Below are positions 1-9,079 of a stretch of 64,000 nt of DNA, one piece after another. The stretch is from the NCBI RefSeq assembly GCF_000732625.1, contig NZ_JPJI01000023.1, forward strand, positions 1 through 64,000, in the 5' to 3' direction. This stretch comes from Nonlabens ulvanivorans (GTDB lineage Bacteria; Bacteroidota; Bacteroidia; Flavobacteriales; Flavobacteriaceae). Both the position numbers and the translations under genes were made by a program. The notes beneath the pieces were generated by a model that worked only from the letters and a program-made list of their open reading frames with translations, was not told the origin of the DNA and did no database searches. Within the stretch, counting starts at the first letter, position 1. Every line of letters begins with the position of its first letter.

Positions 1-106
1 TGTTCATTAGCCTTTTCTTGTGATATTTACTATTATAAACTTTAGCAGTGCTCATTAGATGGCTTTTGTATATAAGGTCGGGTTATTGAGGTTGGTGACC
101 ACAAAA

Positions 107-144
107 AAAATGTCTAGTAGCTCTTAAGAACTGCTAGACATTTT
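107..144 (-). terminator. Terminator of the acyl-CoA dehydrogenase gene
   Basis: The two arms (107-120 and 131-144) pair with one G-T wobble. Read on the minus strand, the hairpin is followed by a run of T (the A-run at 103-110). It lies about 60 bases past the stop codon of the gene that ends at 208. The remaining bases 1-106 and 145-207 show no gene. Confidence 0.75.
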
Positions 145-207
145 ATCGTTCAGATATCAAACCTGATTAAACCTTGTATAACGGGAAATCTGTAATTAAT
201 TAAGAGG

Positions 208-1350
208 TTAGTTTTTAAGAAGATCTCTAGAGATAACTATTTTTTGAATTTCCGAAGTCCCTTCATATATCTGAGTGATTTTAGCATCTCTCATCAATCG
301 TTCTACATGATATTCTTTAACATATCCATTACCACCATGAACTTGAACTGCTTCAACCGTAGTATCCATAGCGGTTTGAGATGCAAAAAGTTTAGCAGTA
401 CAGCCAGCTACGTTGTAATCCATTCCCTCATCTTTCATCCATGCAGCGTGCATAATTAAATGACGAGATGCATCAATATTAACTTTCATATCAGCTAATT
501 TAAATGCTATAGCCTGATGATTACATATCTCAGTTCCGAAAGCCTTACGTTGTTTACTATAATCTCTAGCTAATTCATAAGCACCAGCTGCAATACCTAA
601 TGCTTGTGCGGCTATTCCTATGCGACCTCCAGCTAATGTTTTCATTGCAAATTTGAATCCAAATCCGTCTTCGCCAATCCTATTTTCTTTAGGTATCTTA
701 ACGTCATTAAATATTAAAGAATGGGTATCGCTACCTCTAATACCTAATTTATCTTCTTTTGGTCCTACTTCAAAGCCTTCCCAAGTTTTTTCAACTATAA
801 ATGCGTTGATACCTTTGTGAGCTTTGTCTTTATCTGTTTGTGCGATGACAATATAGTAATCGGCACTATTACCGTTAGTAATCCAGTTTTTGGTACCGTT
901 TAAAAGGTAATGGTCACCCATATCAATTGCTGTTGTTCGTTGTGATGTGGCATCACTACCAGCTTCTGGTTCGCTTAGACAAAATGCTCCAATCGATTCT
1001 CCGGTTGCTAATTTGGTTAAATACTTTTCTTTTTGCTCTTCACTAGCGTATGCTTCTAAACCATAACATACCAAAGAATTATTTACGGATACAATTACAC
1101 TAGCGCTAGCATCAATTTTGGAAAGCTCTTCCATAACTAAAACATAACTAGTAGTATCCATTCCACCACCACCATACTTTGGGTCCACCATCATGCCTAG
1201 GAAGCCCAGGTCACCCATTTTAGTAATCAATTCTTTAGGGAAATGTTGATCCTTATCTCTTTCAATTACTCCTGGAAGTAACTCGGTGCGAGCAAAATCT
1301 CTTGCTGCATCACGTATCATTAAATGCTCCTCTGTTAAACTAAAATCCAT
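208..1350 (-). CDS. Acyl-CoA dehydrogenase (short/medium-chain type)
   Basis: This is a FAD-dependent acyl-CoA dehydrogenase that oxidises acyl-CoA to trans-2-enoyl-CoA in fatty-acid or branched-chain amino-acid breakdown, passing electrons to ETF. Its 380 residues are the usual family length. The flavin/substrate signature CLSEPEAGSDA is at residues 124-134, and the C-terminal signature YEGTSEIQ carries the catalytic-base glutamate near residue 363. The start (MDFSLTEEH) matches typical family starts. A minus-strand TAGATTTG promoter box lies 37 bases upstream, back to back with the promoter of the divergent anmK gene. Chain-length specificity cannot be told from sequence. Confidence 0.93.
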   Translation of the reverse strand: MDFSLTEEHLMIRDAARDFARTELLPGVIERDKDQHFPKELITKMGDLGFLGMMVDPKYGGGGMDTTSYVLVMEELSKIDASASVIVSVNNSLVCYGLEAYASEEQKEKYLTKLATGESIGAFCLSEPEAGSDATSQRTTAIDMGDHYLLNGTKNWITNGNSADYYIVIAQTDKDKAHKGINAFIVEKTWEGFEVGPKEDKLGIRGSDTHSLIFNDVKIPKENRIGEDGFGFKFAMKTLAGGRIGIAAQALGIAAGAYELARDYSKQRKAFGTEICNHQAIAFKLADMKVNIDASRHLIMHAAWMKDEGMDYNVAGCTAKLFASQTAMDTTVEAVQVHGGNGYVKEYHVERLMRDAKITQIYEGTSEIQKIVISRDLLKN

Positions 1351-1354
1351 GTAT

Positions 1355-1386
1355 TTGTAATATGATTAATACTTCATTTATCTTTG
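1355..1386 (+). promoter_or_regulatory. Bacteroidetes-type promoter for anmK
   Basis: TTG at 1355-1357 and TATCTTTG at 1379-1386 are separated by 21 bases, fitting the TTG/TAnnTTTG consensus. The -7 element directly abuts the divergent minus-strand box at 1387-1394, giving a shared TTTGCAAA core. Confidence 0.55.
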
Positions 1387-1417
1387 CAAATCTAAGCTTA
1401 TTTAAGAGTTTATTCAA
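1387..1417 (-). promoter_or_regulatory. Bacteroidetes-type promoter for acyl-CoA dehydrogenase
   Basis: On the minus strand, TTG is followed after about 20 bases by TAGATTTG (1387-1394). Transcription would begin near 1380, about 30 bases before the start codon at 1350. Confidence 0.5.
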
Positions 1418-1429
1418 CACTATTTTTCT

Positions 1430-2485
1430 ATGAACCATCAGTGCTATAACGTTATAGGTGTAATGTCTGGAACTTCTTTAGATGCTATCGATTTGGTTTA
1501 TGTAAAGTTAGTACGTAATGATTCATGGAACTTTCATGTATTGAAAGTAAAATCGATAGAGTATAATCATGTTTGGCAAACTAAATTGGCTAGTGCTATA
1601 TCGTTGCCAAATATTCATTTGAAGGATTTAAATAATGAATATACTTTATATTTAAGTCAATGTATCAATGATTTTATATATGAAAATCAAATCACCGAAC
1701 TTTTAGCGATATGTAGTCATGGACATACTATACATCATCAGCCTGGGGATGGGTATACTTTCCAAATAGGTAACCTCCCTATATTAGCTGACTTATTGAG
1801 TCAACGGGTTGTTTGTGATTTTAGGTCTCAAGATGTAGATATGGGTGGTCAAGGTGCTCCTTTAGTACCTATTGGAGATCATTTTCTTTTTAATAAGTAT
1901 GATTATTGCCTCAACCTAGGAGGATTTGCAAACATCTCTTATAGTCTTAATGATATACGTAAAGCTTTTGATATTGTCCCGGTTAACGTAGTGCTGAATT
2001 ATTTTGCAAATCGCCTAGGGTCAGATTATGATGATAGTGGTGCTTTCGCGAAAGCAGGAAAAATTAATTCTGAGGTTTTAGCTCAACTAAATTCACTACC
2101 GTATTATAAGGTTGATGGTCCTAAATCTTTAGGAGTTGAATGGATTGACAATCATGTGTGGGATATTATCAAATCAATCGATAACCCTTTAGATGCTTTA
2201 GCTACTTATACTGAACATGTGGCAATGCAAATCTCAAGCGTACTGTTACCTGAATCTACTGTATTAGTTACAGGTGGTGGTGCTTATAATTCATTTTTAA
2301 TACATCGTATATCTTCTTATTCTAAGGCCGAAATAATTATACCGAATAAGGAGCTTATTGAATATAAAGAAGCACTCATTTTTGCTTTTCTAGGAGTACT
2401 TAAATTACGCAATGAGAATAATTGCCTTGCTTCGGTAACAGGAGCCTCTATGGATCATTCAAGTGGTAAGATTTATCTGCCTTAA
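1430..2485 (+). CDS. anmK: Anhydro-N-acetylmuramic acid kinase
   Basis: AnmK phosphorylates and opens 1,6-anhydro-MurNAc to MurNAc-6-phosphate during recycling of cell-wall peptidoglycan in the cytoplasm. The ATP-binding GVMSGTSLDAID signature is at residues 10-21. GDHFLF, LNLGGFANIS and VTGGGAYN follow in the order expected for the ASKHA kinase fold. The 351 residues are close to the usual 350-370. A copy of the 14-bp palindrome sits in frame at 2042-2055 and encodes AFAKA near residue 205. No other recycling gene (murQ, nagZ) is next to it. Confidence 0.93.
   Translation: MNHQCYNVIGVMSGTSLDAIDLVYVKLVRNDSWNFHVLKVKSIEYNHVWQTKLASAISLPNIHLKDLNNEYTLYLSQCINDFIYENQITELLAICSHGHTIHHQPGDGYTFQIGNLPILADLLSQRVVCDFRSQDVDMGGQGAPLVPIGDHFLFNKYDYCLNLGGFANISYSLNDIRKAFDIVPVNVVLNYFANRLGSDYDDSGAFAKAGKINSEVLAQLNSLPYYKVDGPKSLGVEWIDNHVWDIIKSIDNPLDALATYTEHVAMQISSVLLPESTVLVTGGGAYNSFLIHRISSYSKAEIIIPNKELIEYKEALIFAFLGVLKLRNENNCLASVTGASMDHSSGKIYLP
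2042..2055. repeat. 14-bp palindrome copy 1 (inside anmK)
   Basis: Perfect GCTTTCGCGAAAGC, read in frame as AFAKA. Confidence 0.97.
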
Positions 2486-2502
2486 GAAATTGTAAAAAAG
2501 AG

Positions 2503-2531
2503 TTGAAGTGGTCAGGTGTTTTTTATATTTG
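2503..2531 (+). promoter_or_regulatory. Promoter of the dehydrogenase-nhaB operon
   Basis: TTG at 2503-2505 and TATATTTG at 2524-2531 are separated by 18 bases. The start codon follows 24 bases after the -7 element. Confidence 0.65.
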
Positions 2532-2555
2532 TCTGCACTAACCTGAAAATAAAAC

Positions 2556-3782
2556 ATGAAGGAACTTTTAAAGCGTTATGAGAACGCTGAACCCGAAATC
2601 GTATTCCATTGGAATGATCCAGAAACAGATGCCCAAGGTTGGACCGTAATTAATAGTTTGAGAGGTGGCGCCGCAGGTGGTGGAACACGTATGAGAGTTG
2701 GACTTGATAAAAATGAAGTTCTCTCACTAGCAAAAACTATGGAGATTAAATTCACGGTATCGGGTCCTGCAATAGGTGGCGCTAAAAGTGGAATTAACTT
2801 TGACCCTAGAGATCCTCGTAAAAAAGGTGTGCTAGAGAGATGGTATAAAGCGGTTTCTCCTTTACTTAAAAGCTATTATGGCACCGGTGGTGATCTTAAC
2901 GTAGATGAAATACATGAAGTAATCCCTATCACTGAAGATTGTGGAGTTTGGCATCCTCAAGAAGGTGTCTTTGCAGGTCATTTTTCTCCTACTGAGGCTG
3001 ATAAAATTAACCGCATTGGGCAATTACGTCAAGGTGTGATAAAAGTTATTGAAAATCCTATTTATTCGCCAGATGTTTCTAGAAAATATACGGTAGCAGA
3101 TATGATTACTGGTTATGGCGTTGCAGAAGCTGTAAAACATTTTTATGATATTTATGGCGGTGATGTTAAAGGTAAACGTGCCGTTGTTCAAGGTTTCGGT
3201 AATGTAGGAAGTGCCGCTGCTTATTATCTTTCACAAATGGGTGCGAAAGTTGTAGGAATCATCGATAGAGCTGGTGGATTAATTAATGAAGACGGTTTTT
3301 CTTTTGAAGAAATTAAAGAAATGTTCTTAAATAAAGATGGTAATGCTTTAAGATCTTCAAACTTACTTCCATTTGAAAAAGTAAATGAAAAAATATGGTC
3401 TCTCAAGACTGAGATTTTTGCGCCTTGTGCTGCCTCTAGATTAGTGAGTCAGGATCAAATAGATCAAATGATTGCCTCTGGATTAGAGGTTATATCTTGT
3501 GGCGCTAATGTGCCATTTGCAGATAAAGAAATTTTCTTTGGCTCTATTATGGAGCATACGGATGAAAAAGTAAGCCTTATTCCTGATTTTATTTCAAATT
3601 GTGGAATGGCAAGAGTTTTTGCATACTTTATGGAACGTCGCGTTCAAATGACGGATGAAGCTATCTTTAACGATACCAGCATGACAATTAGAAACGCAAT
3701 TCAAAATACTTATAATAATAATAGTTCGCGTACTCAAATCAGTTCTACTGCTTTTGAAATCGCTTTAAAACAATTGGTTTAA
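2556..3782 (+). CDS. Glu/Leu/Phe/Val-type amino-acid dehydrogenase
   Basis: This NAD(P)-dependent enzyme oxidatively deaminates an amino acid to its 2-oxo acid and ammonia. The substrate pocket and catalytic lysine lie in [15 protein letters not shown] (about residues 69-83). The Rossmann motif [13 protein letters not shown] is near residues 209-221. The 408 residues fit the leucine/valine dehydrogenase to glutamate dehydrogenase range, and sequence alone does not settle the substrate. A clear promoter lies 24 bases upstream. The stop overlaps the next start by one base (TAATG), so the gene is probably co-transcribed and translationally coupled with nhaB. Confidence 0.88.
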   Translation: MKELLKRYENAEPEIVFHWNDPETDAQGWTVINSLRGGAAGGGTRMRVGLDKNEVLSLAKTMEIKFTVSGPAIGGAKSGINFDPRDPRKKGVLERWYKAVSPLLKSYYGTGGDLNVDEIHEVIPITEDCGVWHPQEGVFAGHFSPTEADKINRIGQLRQGVIKVIENPIYSPDVSRKYTVADMITGYGVAEAVKHFYDIYGGDVKGKRAVVQGFGNVGSAAAYYLSQMGAKVVGIIDRAGGLINEDGFSFEEIKEMFLNKDGNALRSSNLLPFEKVNEKIWSLKTEIFAPCAASRLVSQDQIDQMIASGLEVISCGANVPFADKEIFFGSIMEHTDEKVSLIPDFISNCGMARVFAYFMERRVQMTDEAIFNDTSMTIRNAIQNTYNNNSSRTQISSTAFEIALKQLV

Positions 3783-5332
3783 TGTTCAAGTCTTTTTTAG
3801 GTAATAGCCCTACATGGTTTAAGTCAACCATATTAGCATTTTTAGTTTTTAATACTGCCGCATATTTTGTTCTTGATGGAACGGTAATGGGTTGGATTTT
3901 TATAGCAGAGTTTATATTCTGTCTTGCGATGGCTTTAAAATGTTATCCTTTACAGTCCGGTGGTTTACTAGCTATTCAAGTTATTGCATTAGGATTAACA
4001 CATCCTATGTATAAAGTAGATCATGAAACACATATGGTCGTATTAGATGATTTAGGTAATAAAGTATTAGGTGGTGTTTATGCAGAAGTAGCACAAAACC
4101 TAGAGGTGATTTTGCTGTTAGTGTTTATGGTAGCGGGAATTTATTTTATGAAACCTCTACTCATGTATATTTTTGTAAAACTGTTTACAAAGGTAAAATC
4201 TAAAATAGCTCTTTCTCTATTTTTTGTACTAATCAGTGCTGTGTTATCTGCCTTTTTAGATGCTCTTACAGTTACAGCAGTTCTAATTAGTGTCGGTCTA
4301 GGTTTTTATAATGTTTATCATAAAATACATTCTAGTGATCTAGATTTAGATCATGATAATACATTGGATAGAAAGCAGTTAAGTGGTGAAACATTAGAAG
4401 ATTTCCGTTCATTCTTACGTAGTTTAGTAATGCATGGTGTGGTAGGAACAGCGTTAGGTGGTGTTTGTACAATTGTAGGTGAACCTCAAAATTTACTTAT
4501 CGGTACAAAGCTTAATACAGCATTACCTTATGAATATGGATTCATAGAATTTTTCCTTCACATGGCACCTATTACGATCCCAGTTTTAATAGCTGGTCTA
4601 ATTACAACCGTATTGTTAGAAGTTACTAAAACATTTGGTTTTGGTCAGAAAATGCCACCTGTAGTAAGACAGATTATTGAAGGATGGATGGAAAAACGTG
4701 ATCAAGAACGTACTAGTAAGGAGAAATATGGTCTTTTAGTTCAAGGAGTTTCAGCTATTCTATTAATCATTGGTCTAGCATTGCATATTGCACCAGTTGG
4801 ATTTATAGGTCTTGCTTTAATAGTGATTCAAACTGCGTTTATGGGGATAACAGATGAACATAGTCTTGGAAAAGCCTTTGAAGAAGCACTTCCATTTACA
4901 GGACTATTAGTTGTGTTTTTTGTGATCGTTGCGATGATTCATGACCAGCATTTATTTGCACCTATTATTGAATGGGCATTAAGCCAGGACCCTAGTAGTC
5001 AACCGGCAATATTCTATCTTGCAAATGGTGTTCTTAGTATGATTTCTGATAATGTGTTTGTGGCAACAGTCTACATAAATGAAGTGGGTAATGCATATGA
5101 CGCAGGAAAAATATCTTTAGAGCAATATGAACATTTAGCAGTTGCAATTAACACGGGAACTAACATTCCTAGTGTTGCGACACCTAATGGTCAGGCGGCA
5201 TTCTTATTTTTATTAACGTCTGCTCTTGCACCAGTAATCAATCTTTCTTACGGTAAGATGGTTAAAATGGCATTTCCATATACTGTAGTTCTTACATTAG
5301 TAGGACTTGCATGTGTGATTATGTTCTTATAA
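3782..5332 (+). CDS. nhaB: Na+/H+ antiporter NhaB
   Basis: NhaB is an inner-membrane sodium/proton antiporter that expels Na+ and helps pH homeostasis, as expected in a marine bacterium. The 516 residues match the family length. I recognise several E. coli NhaB stretches: WLLVAEFIF-like [48 protein letters not shown]-like [10 protein letters not shown] and [17 protein letters not shown] near the C-terminus. Many hydrophobic helices span the length. The start overlaps the stop of the preceding dehydrogenase by one base, suggesting one transcript. A nested hairpin holding the 14-bp palindrome follows the stop. Confidence 0.94.
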   Translation: MFKSFLGNSPTWFKSTILAFLVFNTAAYFVLDGTVMGWIFIAEFIFCLAMALKCYPLQSGGLLAIQVIALGLTHPMYKVDHETHMVVLDDLGNKVLGGVYAEVAQNLEVILLLVFMVAGIYFMKPLLMYIFVKLFTKVKSKIALSLFFVLISAVLSAFLDALTVTAVLISVGLGFYNVYHKIHSSDLDLDHDNTLDRKQLSGETLEDFRSFLRSLVMHGVVGTALGGVCTIVGEPQNLLIGTKLNTALPYEYGFIEFFLHMAPITIPVLIAGLITTVLLEVTKTFGFGQKMPPVVRQIIEGWMEKRDQERTSKEKYGLLVQGVSAILLIIGLALHIAPVGFIGLALIVIQTAFMGITDEHSLGKAFEEALPFTGLLVVFFVIVAMIHDQHLFAPIIEWALSQDPSSQPAIFYLANGVLSMISDNVFVATVYINEVGNAYDAGKISLEQYEHLAVAINTGTNIPSVATPNGQAAFLFLLTSALAPVINLSYGKMVKMAFPYTVVLTLVGLACVIMFL

Positions 5333-5352
5333 TAAATCAGTAATATTGTATA

Positions 5353-5397
5353 GCTTATTGTAATCACGCTTTCGCGAAAGCATAATTACAATAAGCC
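5353..5397. repeat. Nested hairpin around 14-bp palindrome copy 2
   Basis: The palindrome GCTTTCGCGAAAGC at 5368-5381 is flanked by longer pairing arms: GCTTATTGTAAT on the left and ATTACAATAAGC on the right. It lies between nhaB and the exbB-like gene and is followed by CCTTT, so it could also act as a terminator for nhaB. Confidence 0.8.
5368..5381. repeat. 14-bp palindrome copy 2 (intergenic)
   Basis: Perfect GCTTTCGCGAAAGC between nhaB and the exbB-like gene, at the tip of a longer inverted repeat. Confidence 0.97.
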
Positions 5398-5459
5398 TTT
5401 AGACTGTATACAATCTTTAACATATAAAATGCGTTACTAACCTAACTAAGAAAAATTTA

Positions 5460-6155
5460 ATGAATCTAATTATTCAAGAAACAGGCGAAGTTGTTGAGTC
5501 TACTATGCCACTAGTAGAAGAAGAAACTCAAACAGTTTTTGACATCATATTATCAGGTGATCCATCTGGAACAGTGATTATATGTATCTTAATTCTATTA
5601 TTATTTGTTGCTTTATACATCTATTTTGAAAGATTATTTAAGATAAAAGGCAGTTCAAAAATTGATGACAAATTCATGTTACAAATAAAAGATCATGTTA
5701 GTAACGGTCGTATTGATGCAGCCAAGATCTTATGTGCTCAAGAAAATTCTCCTGTTGCACGTTTAACAGAGAAAGGTATTAGTAGGATAGGTTCACCTCT
5801 TGAGGATATTAACGGAGCCATCGAGAATGCAGGTAAATTAGAGGTATATAAATTAGAAAAAAATGTTAGCATTCTAGCAACTATTGCAGGAGCTGCACCT
5901 ATGATTGGATTTTTAGGGACAGTTATAGGAATGGTAATTGCTTTTAGAACCCTAGCAGAAAGTGAAGGTGCTCCAGAAATGGGGACTCTAGCAGAAGGTA
6001 TTTATACCGCAATGACAACCACTGTTGCAGGACTTATAGTAGGTATTATAGCTTATATAGGATATAACCATTTAGTAGTTAAAACTGACAAAGTAGTGCA
6101 TCAAATGGAGTCTAACGCTGTTGATTTCTTAGATCTTTTAAACGAACCAGCATAA
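5460..6155 (+). CDS. exbB: MotA/TolQ/ExbB proton-channel family protein
   Basis: This inner-membrane protein forms, with ExbD, the proton-driven motor that energises TonB. Transmembrane segments are near residues 38-57, 138-165 (with the family signature GFLGTVIGMVIAF) and 183-205. The soluble loop between the first two helices is cytoplasmic in this family. The three genes here are separated by one base each, so ExbB, ExbD and the TonB-like protein are almost certainly one operon. A TolQ or MotA-like role is possible, but the partner genes favour ExbB. Confidence 0.88.
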   Translation: MNLIIQETGEVVESTMPLVEEETQTVFDIILSGDPSGTVIICILILLLFVALYIYFERLFKIKGSSKIDDKFMLQIKDHVSNGRIDAAKILCAQENSPVARLTEKGISRIGSPLEDINGAIENAGKLEVYKLEKNVSILATIAGAAPMIGFLGTVIGMVIAFRTLAESEGAPEMGTLAEGIYTAMTTTVAGLIVGIIAYIGYNHLVVKTDKVVHQMESNAVDFLDLLNEPA

Positions 6156-6156
6156 T

Positions 6157-6549
6157 ATGAACTTAAGAAGCAGAAATAAAGTAAGCCCTGATTTCTCGAT
6201 GTCATCCATGACAGATATCGTGTTTCTGTTGCTTGTATTTTTCTTACTAACCTCACCTAGTATTACTCCACAAGCTTTAGATTTAATATTGCCTAGTGCA
6301 AGTGGTCGTAGTGAAAATAAGCAGCAAGCTTCCGTAAGTATTACTAAAGATGGTGCGTTTTTTGTCGATGCGGTAGAGGTAGAAGAAGAGTTATTAGAAT
6401 CGATGATTATTAAAACAATGGAAGGTCAAGAAAAGCCTACCATTATATTAAGAGCAGACGGCGATATCGCCCTCAATAAAGCTGTTAAAGTTATGGACAT
6501 AGCAAACCGTAATAAAATCAATATCATCCTTGCTGTAAAACCAGAATAA
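6157..6549 (+). CDS. exbD: ExbD/TolR family biopolymer transporter
   Basis: This 130-residue protein has a short cytoplasmic N-terminus and one transmembrane helix (SMTDIVFLLLVFFLLTSPS, about residues 17-35). The helix carries the aspartate (about residue 20) that in this family takes part in proton translocation. A periplasmic domain follows, with the usual pattern of a beta/alpha fold ending in KINIILAVKPE. It lies one base after exbB and one base before the TonB-like gene. Confidence 0.88.
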   Translation: MNLRSRNKVSPDFSMSSMTDIVFLLLVFFLLTSPSITPQALDLILPSASGRSENKQQASVSITKDGAFFVDAVEVEEELLESMIIKTMEGQEKPTIILRADGDIALNKAVKVMDIANRNKINIILAVKPE

Positions 6550-6550
6550 A

Positions 6551-7366
6551 ATGAGTTTTCTAGACACTAAAGAGAAAAAGAAATCATTCATCATTACAAG
6601 TATTTTGATGAGTGTTTTTCTATTGTTATTTGTTTTTGTTTCAGTGCTAGATGAAATACCAGAAGAGGAAGATAGTGGAATAGCAATCAATTTCGGTAAT
6701 ACTGCAGTAGGTTCTGGACCTGTTGAACCTGCAGAGGCAACTAAGGTCACTCCAGAGTCTAATCCATCACCTGTAGATCAGACAACTCCTCAAGTTGATA
6801 ATGTCGCCACCCAAGACAACACAGATGCTCCAGTTATCAATTCAGATCCTAATACAACTAAGCCTGTTACAAAACCAGTGGCAGAACCTGTTAAAAAACC
6901 TGAACCTAAACCGGAACCAAAGCCAGATCAATCGGTAACTGATATGCTTAATAATGTTACGGGTACAACTCCAACAGACGGTGCAGATAATAGCGGGGAA
7001 GGTCCTGGAGATGGTCCAGGGAACAAAGGTGATATTAACGGTGATCCTTATGCAAATACCTATTATGGGGCACCAGGATCTGGGCAAAGTGGTCGCGGAG
7101 CTGGACTAGGTGGTAGAAAAGCATTGTCTGGAAAAGGAGCTGAGCCTGACTGTTTTGAAACGGGAACTGTTATTGTTGAAATTCATGTGGATAGAACCGG
7201 TAAGGTTGTGCAAGCCATACCAGGAAAAAAAGGAACAACTAATAGAGCAAATTGCTTATTAGTTGCCGCAAAAAAAAGTGCTGAGACCTATAAATTCAGT
7301 GCAGCTTCTAAGGCTAAAGATATCCAAATAGGTTTCGTCGAGGTTATTTTTAAAGTTGGAGAATAG
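6551..7366 (+). CDS. TonB-like energy transducer
   Basis: The N-terminus has a short positive stretch and one membrane helix (about residues 13-33). A long Pro/Lys/Glu-rich and then Gly/Asp-rich spacer follows (about residues 50-190), including KPEPKPEPKPD and GEGPGDGPGN. The compact C-terminal part (about residues 195-271) contains VEIHVDRTGKV and is of the kind that contacts outer-membrane partners. This layout is that of TonB, spanning the periplasm and transmitting ExbBD energy to outer-membrane transporters. The C-terminal domain is not canonical TonB, so the partner is uncertain. It is the third gene of the tight exbB-exbD operon, and folC follows after two bases. Confidence 0.78.
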   Translation: MSFLDTKEKKKSFIITSILMSVFLLLFVFVSVLDEIPEEEDSGIAINFGNTAVGSGPVEPAEATKVTPESNPSPVDQTTPQVDNVATQDNTDAPVINSDPNTTKPVTKPVAEPVKKPEPKPEPKPDQSVTDMLNNVTGTTPTDGADNSGEGPGDGPGNKGDINGDPYANTYYGAPGSGQSGRGAGLGGRKALSGKGAEPDCFETGTVIVEIHVDRTGKVVQAIPGKKGTTNRANCLLVAAKKSAETYKFSAASKAKDIQIGFVEVIFKVGE

Positions 7367-7368
7367 TT

Positions 7369-8586
7369 TTGGACTATTCACAGACTCTAAATTGGCTTTT
7401 CAATCAACTCCCGATGTATCAACGTGTGGGAAAAGCGGCTTACAAGGCAAATCTCGATAACACTATATTATTAGATAATCATTTAGGAAATCCCCACCTA
7501 TCGTTTTCAACCATTCATGTAGCTGGCACAAATGGTAAGGGAAGCACTTGTCATATGATAGCAAGTGTACTGCAAGAGGCTGGTTATAATGTAGGGTTGT
7601 ATACATCACCGCATCTTAAAGACTTCAGGGAACGCATCAAGATTAATGGTGTGATGGTTTCAGAAGATTATGTGATTGCTTTTGTAAATAGAAACAAATT
7701 GTTTTTTGAAAGTAATCAACTGTCGTTTTTTGAGATGACTGTAGGTATGGCTTTTCAATACTTTAAAGAGCAAGAAGTAGATATCGCTATTATAGAAACA
7801 GGTCTTGGAGGTAGATTAGATTCCACTAACATAATAAAACCATTAGTTTCAGTGATAACAAACATAGATAAAGATCATGTAGCGATGTTAGGTAATACTC
7901 TTATTAAAATAGCTGGAGAAAAAGCAGGTATTATAAAAAATAATGTACCTGTAGTTGTAGGTGAGAGACGTGATTCTTTGAGGAATAGCTTTCGCGAAAG
8001 CGCAATAAAAAAGCATTCTATTTATCATCAAGTAAACTATCGCTTAAAGCCACTCGCTACAGATTTAAAAGGTGAATATCAAAAGTATAATAGTAGAGTT
8101 GCACAAACTGCGTTAAACGTTTTAACGCAGTCTAGCAACTTTGAAATTTCCCTTGCCCAATTAGAAGCCGGGCTGTTGAAAGTTGCTGCAAATACAGGAT
8201 TGAGAGGTAGGTACGAATTATTGCAAGTTCAACCTAGGGTTATTGCAGATACAGCACATAATAAAGCAGGAATAAAAACATTAGTGAAGCAATTGAAACT
8301 AGAGAAGTTTAATAAGCTTCATATAGTTATGGGAATGGTGTCTGATAAAGATGTGGACCAAGTTTTATCATTAATGCCTAAGAATGCTTTTTATTACATC
8401 GCAAAGCCAAATGTGATACGTGGAATGGAAATAGATGTTTTATCTAGTTTTTTTAAAAAGCATCAATTTAATTTCAAAAAATTTAATTCTGTTTCTGACG
8501 CATTAGATAAAGCTAAGAGTCTGGCACACAGTGATGATTTGATAGTAGTGACTGGTAGTGTTTTTGTAGTAGCAGAAATAATTTAA
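7369..8586 (+). CDS. folC: Folylpolyglutamate/dihydrofolate synthase
   Basis: FolC adds glutamate to dihydropteroate or tetrahydrofolate with ATP in the cytoplasm. The P-loop GTNGKGST is at residues 53-60, and the LYTSPHL, IIETGLGGRLDSTN and DTAHN motifs are in the expected order. The 405 residues are typical. The start used is TTG, two bases after the TonB-like gene. It gives the family-typical N-terminus and no better ATG lies upstream, so the gene is probably coupled to the operon. A palindrome copy at 7988-8001 encodes SFRES near residue 207, a different frame from most other copies. Confidence 0.92.
   Translation: MDYSQTLNWLFNQLPMYQRVGKAAYKANLDNTILLDNHLGNPHLSFSTIHVAGTNGKGSTCHMIASVLQEAGYNVGLYTSPHLKDFRERIKINGVMVSEDYVIAFVNRNKLFFESNQLSFFEMTVGMAFQYFKEQEVDIAIIETGLGGRLDSTNIIKPLVSVITNIDKDHVAMLGNTLIKIAGEKAGIIKNNVPVVVGERRDSLRNSFRESAIKKHSIYHQVNYRLKPLATDLKGEYQKYNSRVAQTALNVLTQSSNFEISLAQLEAGLLKVAANTGLRGRYELLQVQPRVIADTAHNKAGIKTLVKQLKLEKFNKLHIVMGMVSDKDVDQVLSLMPKNAFYYIAKPNVIRGMEIDVLSSFFKKHQFNFKKFNSVSDALDKAKSLAHSDDLIVVTGSVFVVAEII
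7988..8001. repeat. 14-bp palindrome copy 3 (inside folC)
   Basis: Perfect GCTTTCGCGAAAGC, read here in the frame giving FRES. Confidence 0.97.
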
Positions 8587-8604
8587 AATTTATTTCAAAA
8601 ACAC

Positions 8605-8634
8605 TTGTAAGTTCCAGGAAAGGTTTTATATTTG
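8605..8634 (+). promoter_or_regulatory. Promoter of tRNA-Val
   Basis: TTG at 8605-8607 and TATATTTG at 8627-8634 are separated by 19 bases. The mature tRNA starts 13 bases after the -7 element. Confidence 0.7.
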
Positions 8635-8646
8635 CATCCGCTTTTA

Positions 8647-8721
8647 GGGCGCTTAGCTCAGTTGGTTCAGAGCACTTGGTTTACACCCAAGGGGTCAGGG
8701 GTTCGAATCCCTTAGCGCCCA
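8647..8721 (+). tRNA. tRNA-Val (anticodon TAC)
   Basis: The acceptor arm GGGCGCT pairs with AGCGCCC. The D arm contains TAGCTCAGTTGG. The anticodon stem CTTGG/CCAAG encloses the loop TTTACAC, giving anticodon TAC (reads GUA). The T arm contains GGTTCGAATCC. CCA is not encoded. The last 14 bases belong to the 46-bp direct repeat that recurs 7.1 kb downstream, making this gene the apparent insertion target of the island that follows. Confidence 0.96.
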
Positions 8722-8753
8722 CAAAAGGTCTTCAGAAATGAAGACCTTTTTTT
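8708..8753 (+). repeat. Left direct repeat (attL-like), tRNA-Val 3' end plus terminator
   Basis: These 46 bases match 15834-15879 exactly. They contain the last 14 bases of tRNA-Val and its whole terminator hairpin. This is the classic position of an integration site used by tRNA-targeting integrases. Confidence 0.85.
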
Positions 8754-8754
8754 T
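8723..8754 (+). terminator. Terminator of tRNA-Val
   Basis: The stem AAAAGGTCTTC/GAAGACCTTTT has a six-base loop and is followed by a T-run. An identical copy is at 15849-15879. Confidence 0.9.
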
Positions 8755-9079
8755 ATGCCTATGAATTATAGTTCTGTCGCATTATCTTTTTCACTTTCAA
8801 TTATGCTTAGATTTTAAGATTGCTAAATTCAAAATCATGTACCTTTACTGAAGTCTTGGCTATCCACATATCATAATCCTGTGCAACGCACGAGAGTATT
8901 TTGAAATAGAGTGTTCTTTATAAGGACATGTTTGATATTTAAATAGTTATAATTATTTAAAGTGAGTTAAGTATTTTAAAATATTCTTGATAATTTTTCC
9001 TAAATAGCTTGTAAATTTATGTTTTTGCGCGAGCGAGAAAGCCGTTCTTTTAAATAGATTTTAGTATAGTCCGTATGGG
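8755..9079. other. Non-coding left part of the island
   Basis: No gene is seen. TTCTGTCGCA, the terminal sequence of the IS6-family element further on, occurs at 8772-8781. GTGC-aac-GCAC is a small hairpin at 8881-8891. From about 8890 onward the sequence is homologous to the reverse complement of 13980-14157, upstream of the second Rhs-tip cassette. Confidence 0.6.

Noticed and set aside
6842-7087. Minus-strand frame of 81 codons opposite the TonB-like gene
   Set aside because: It is a shadow of the Pro/Gly-rich spacer. The Arg/Ile/Cys-rich composition is not that of a real protein.
9030-9041. GCGCGAGCGAGAAAGC as a decayed copy of the 14-bp palindrome
   Set aside because: It shares only short pieces and the cassette B copy differs further, so descent from the palindrome cannot be supported.
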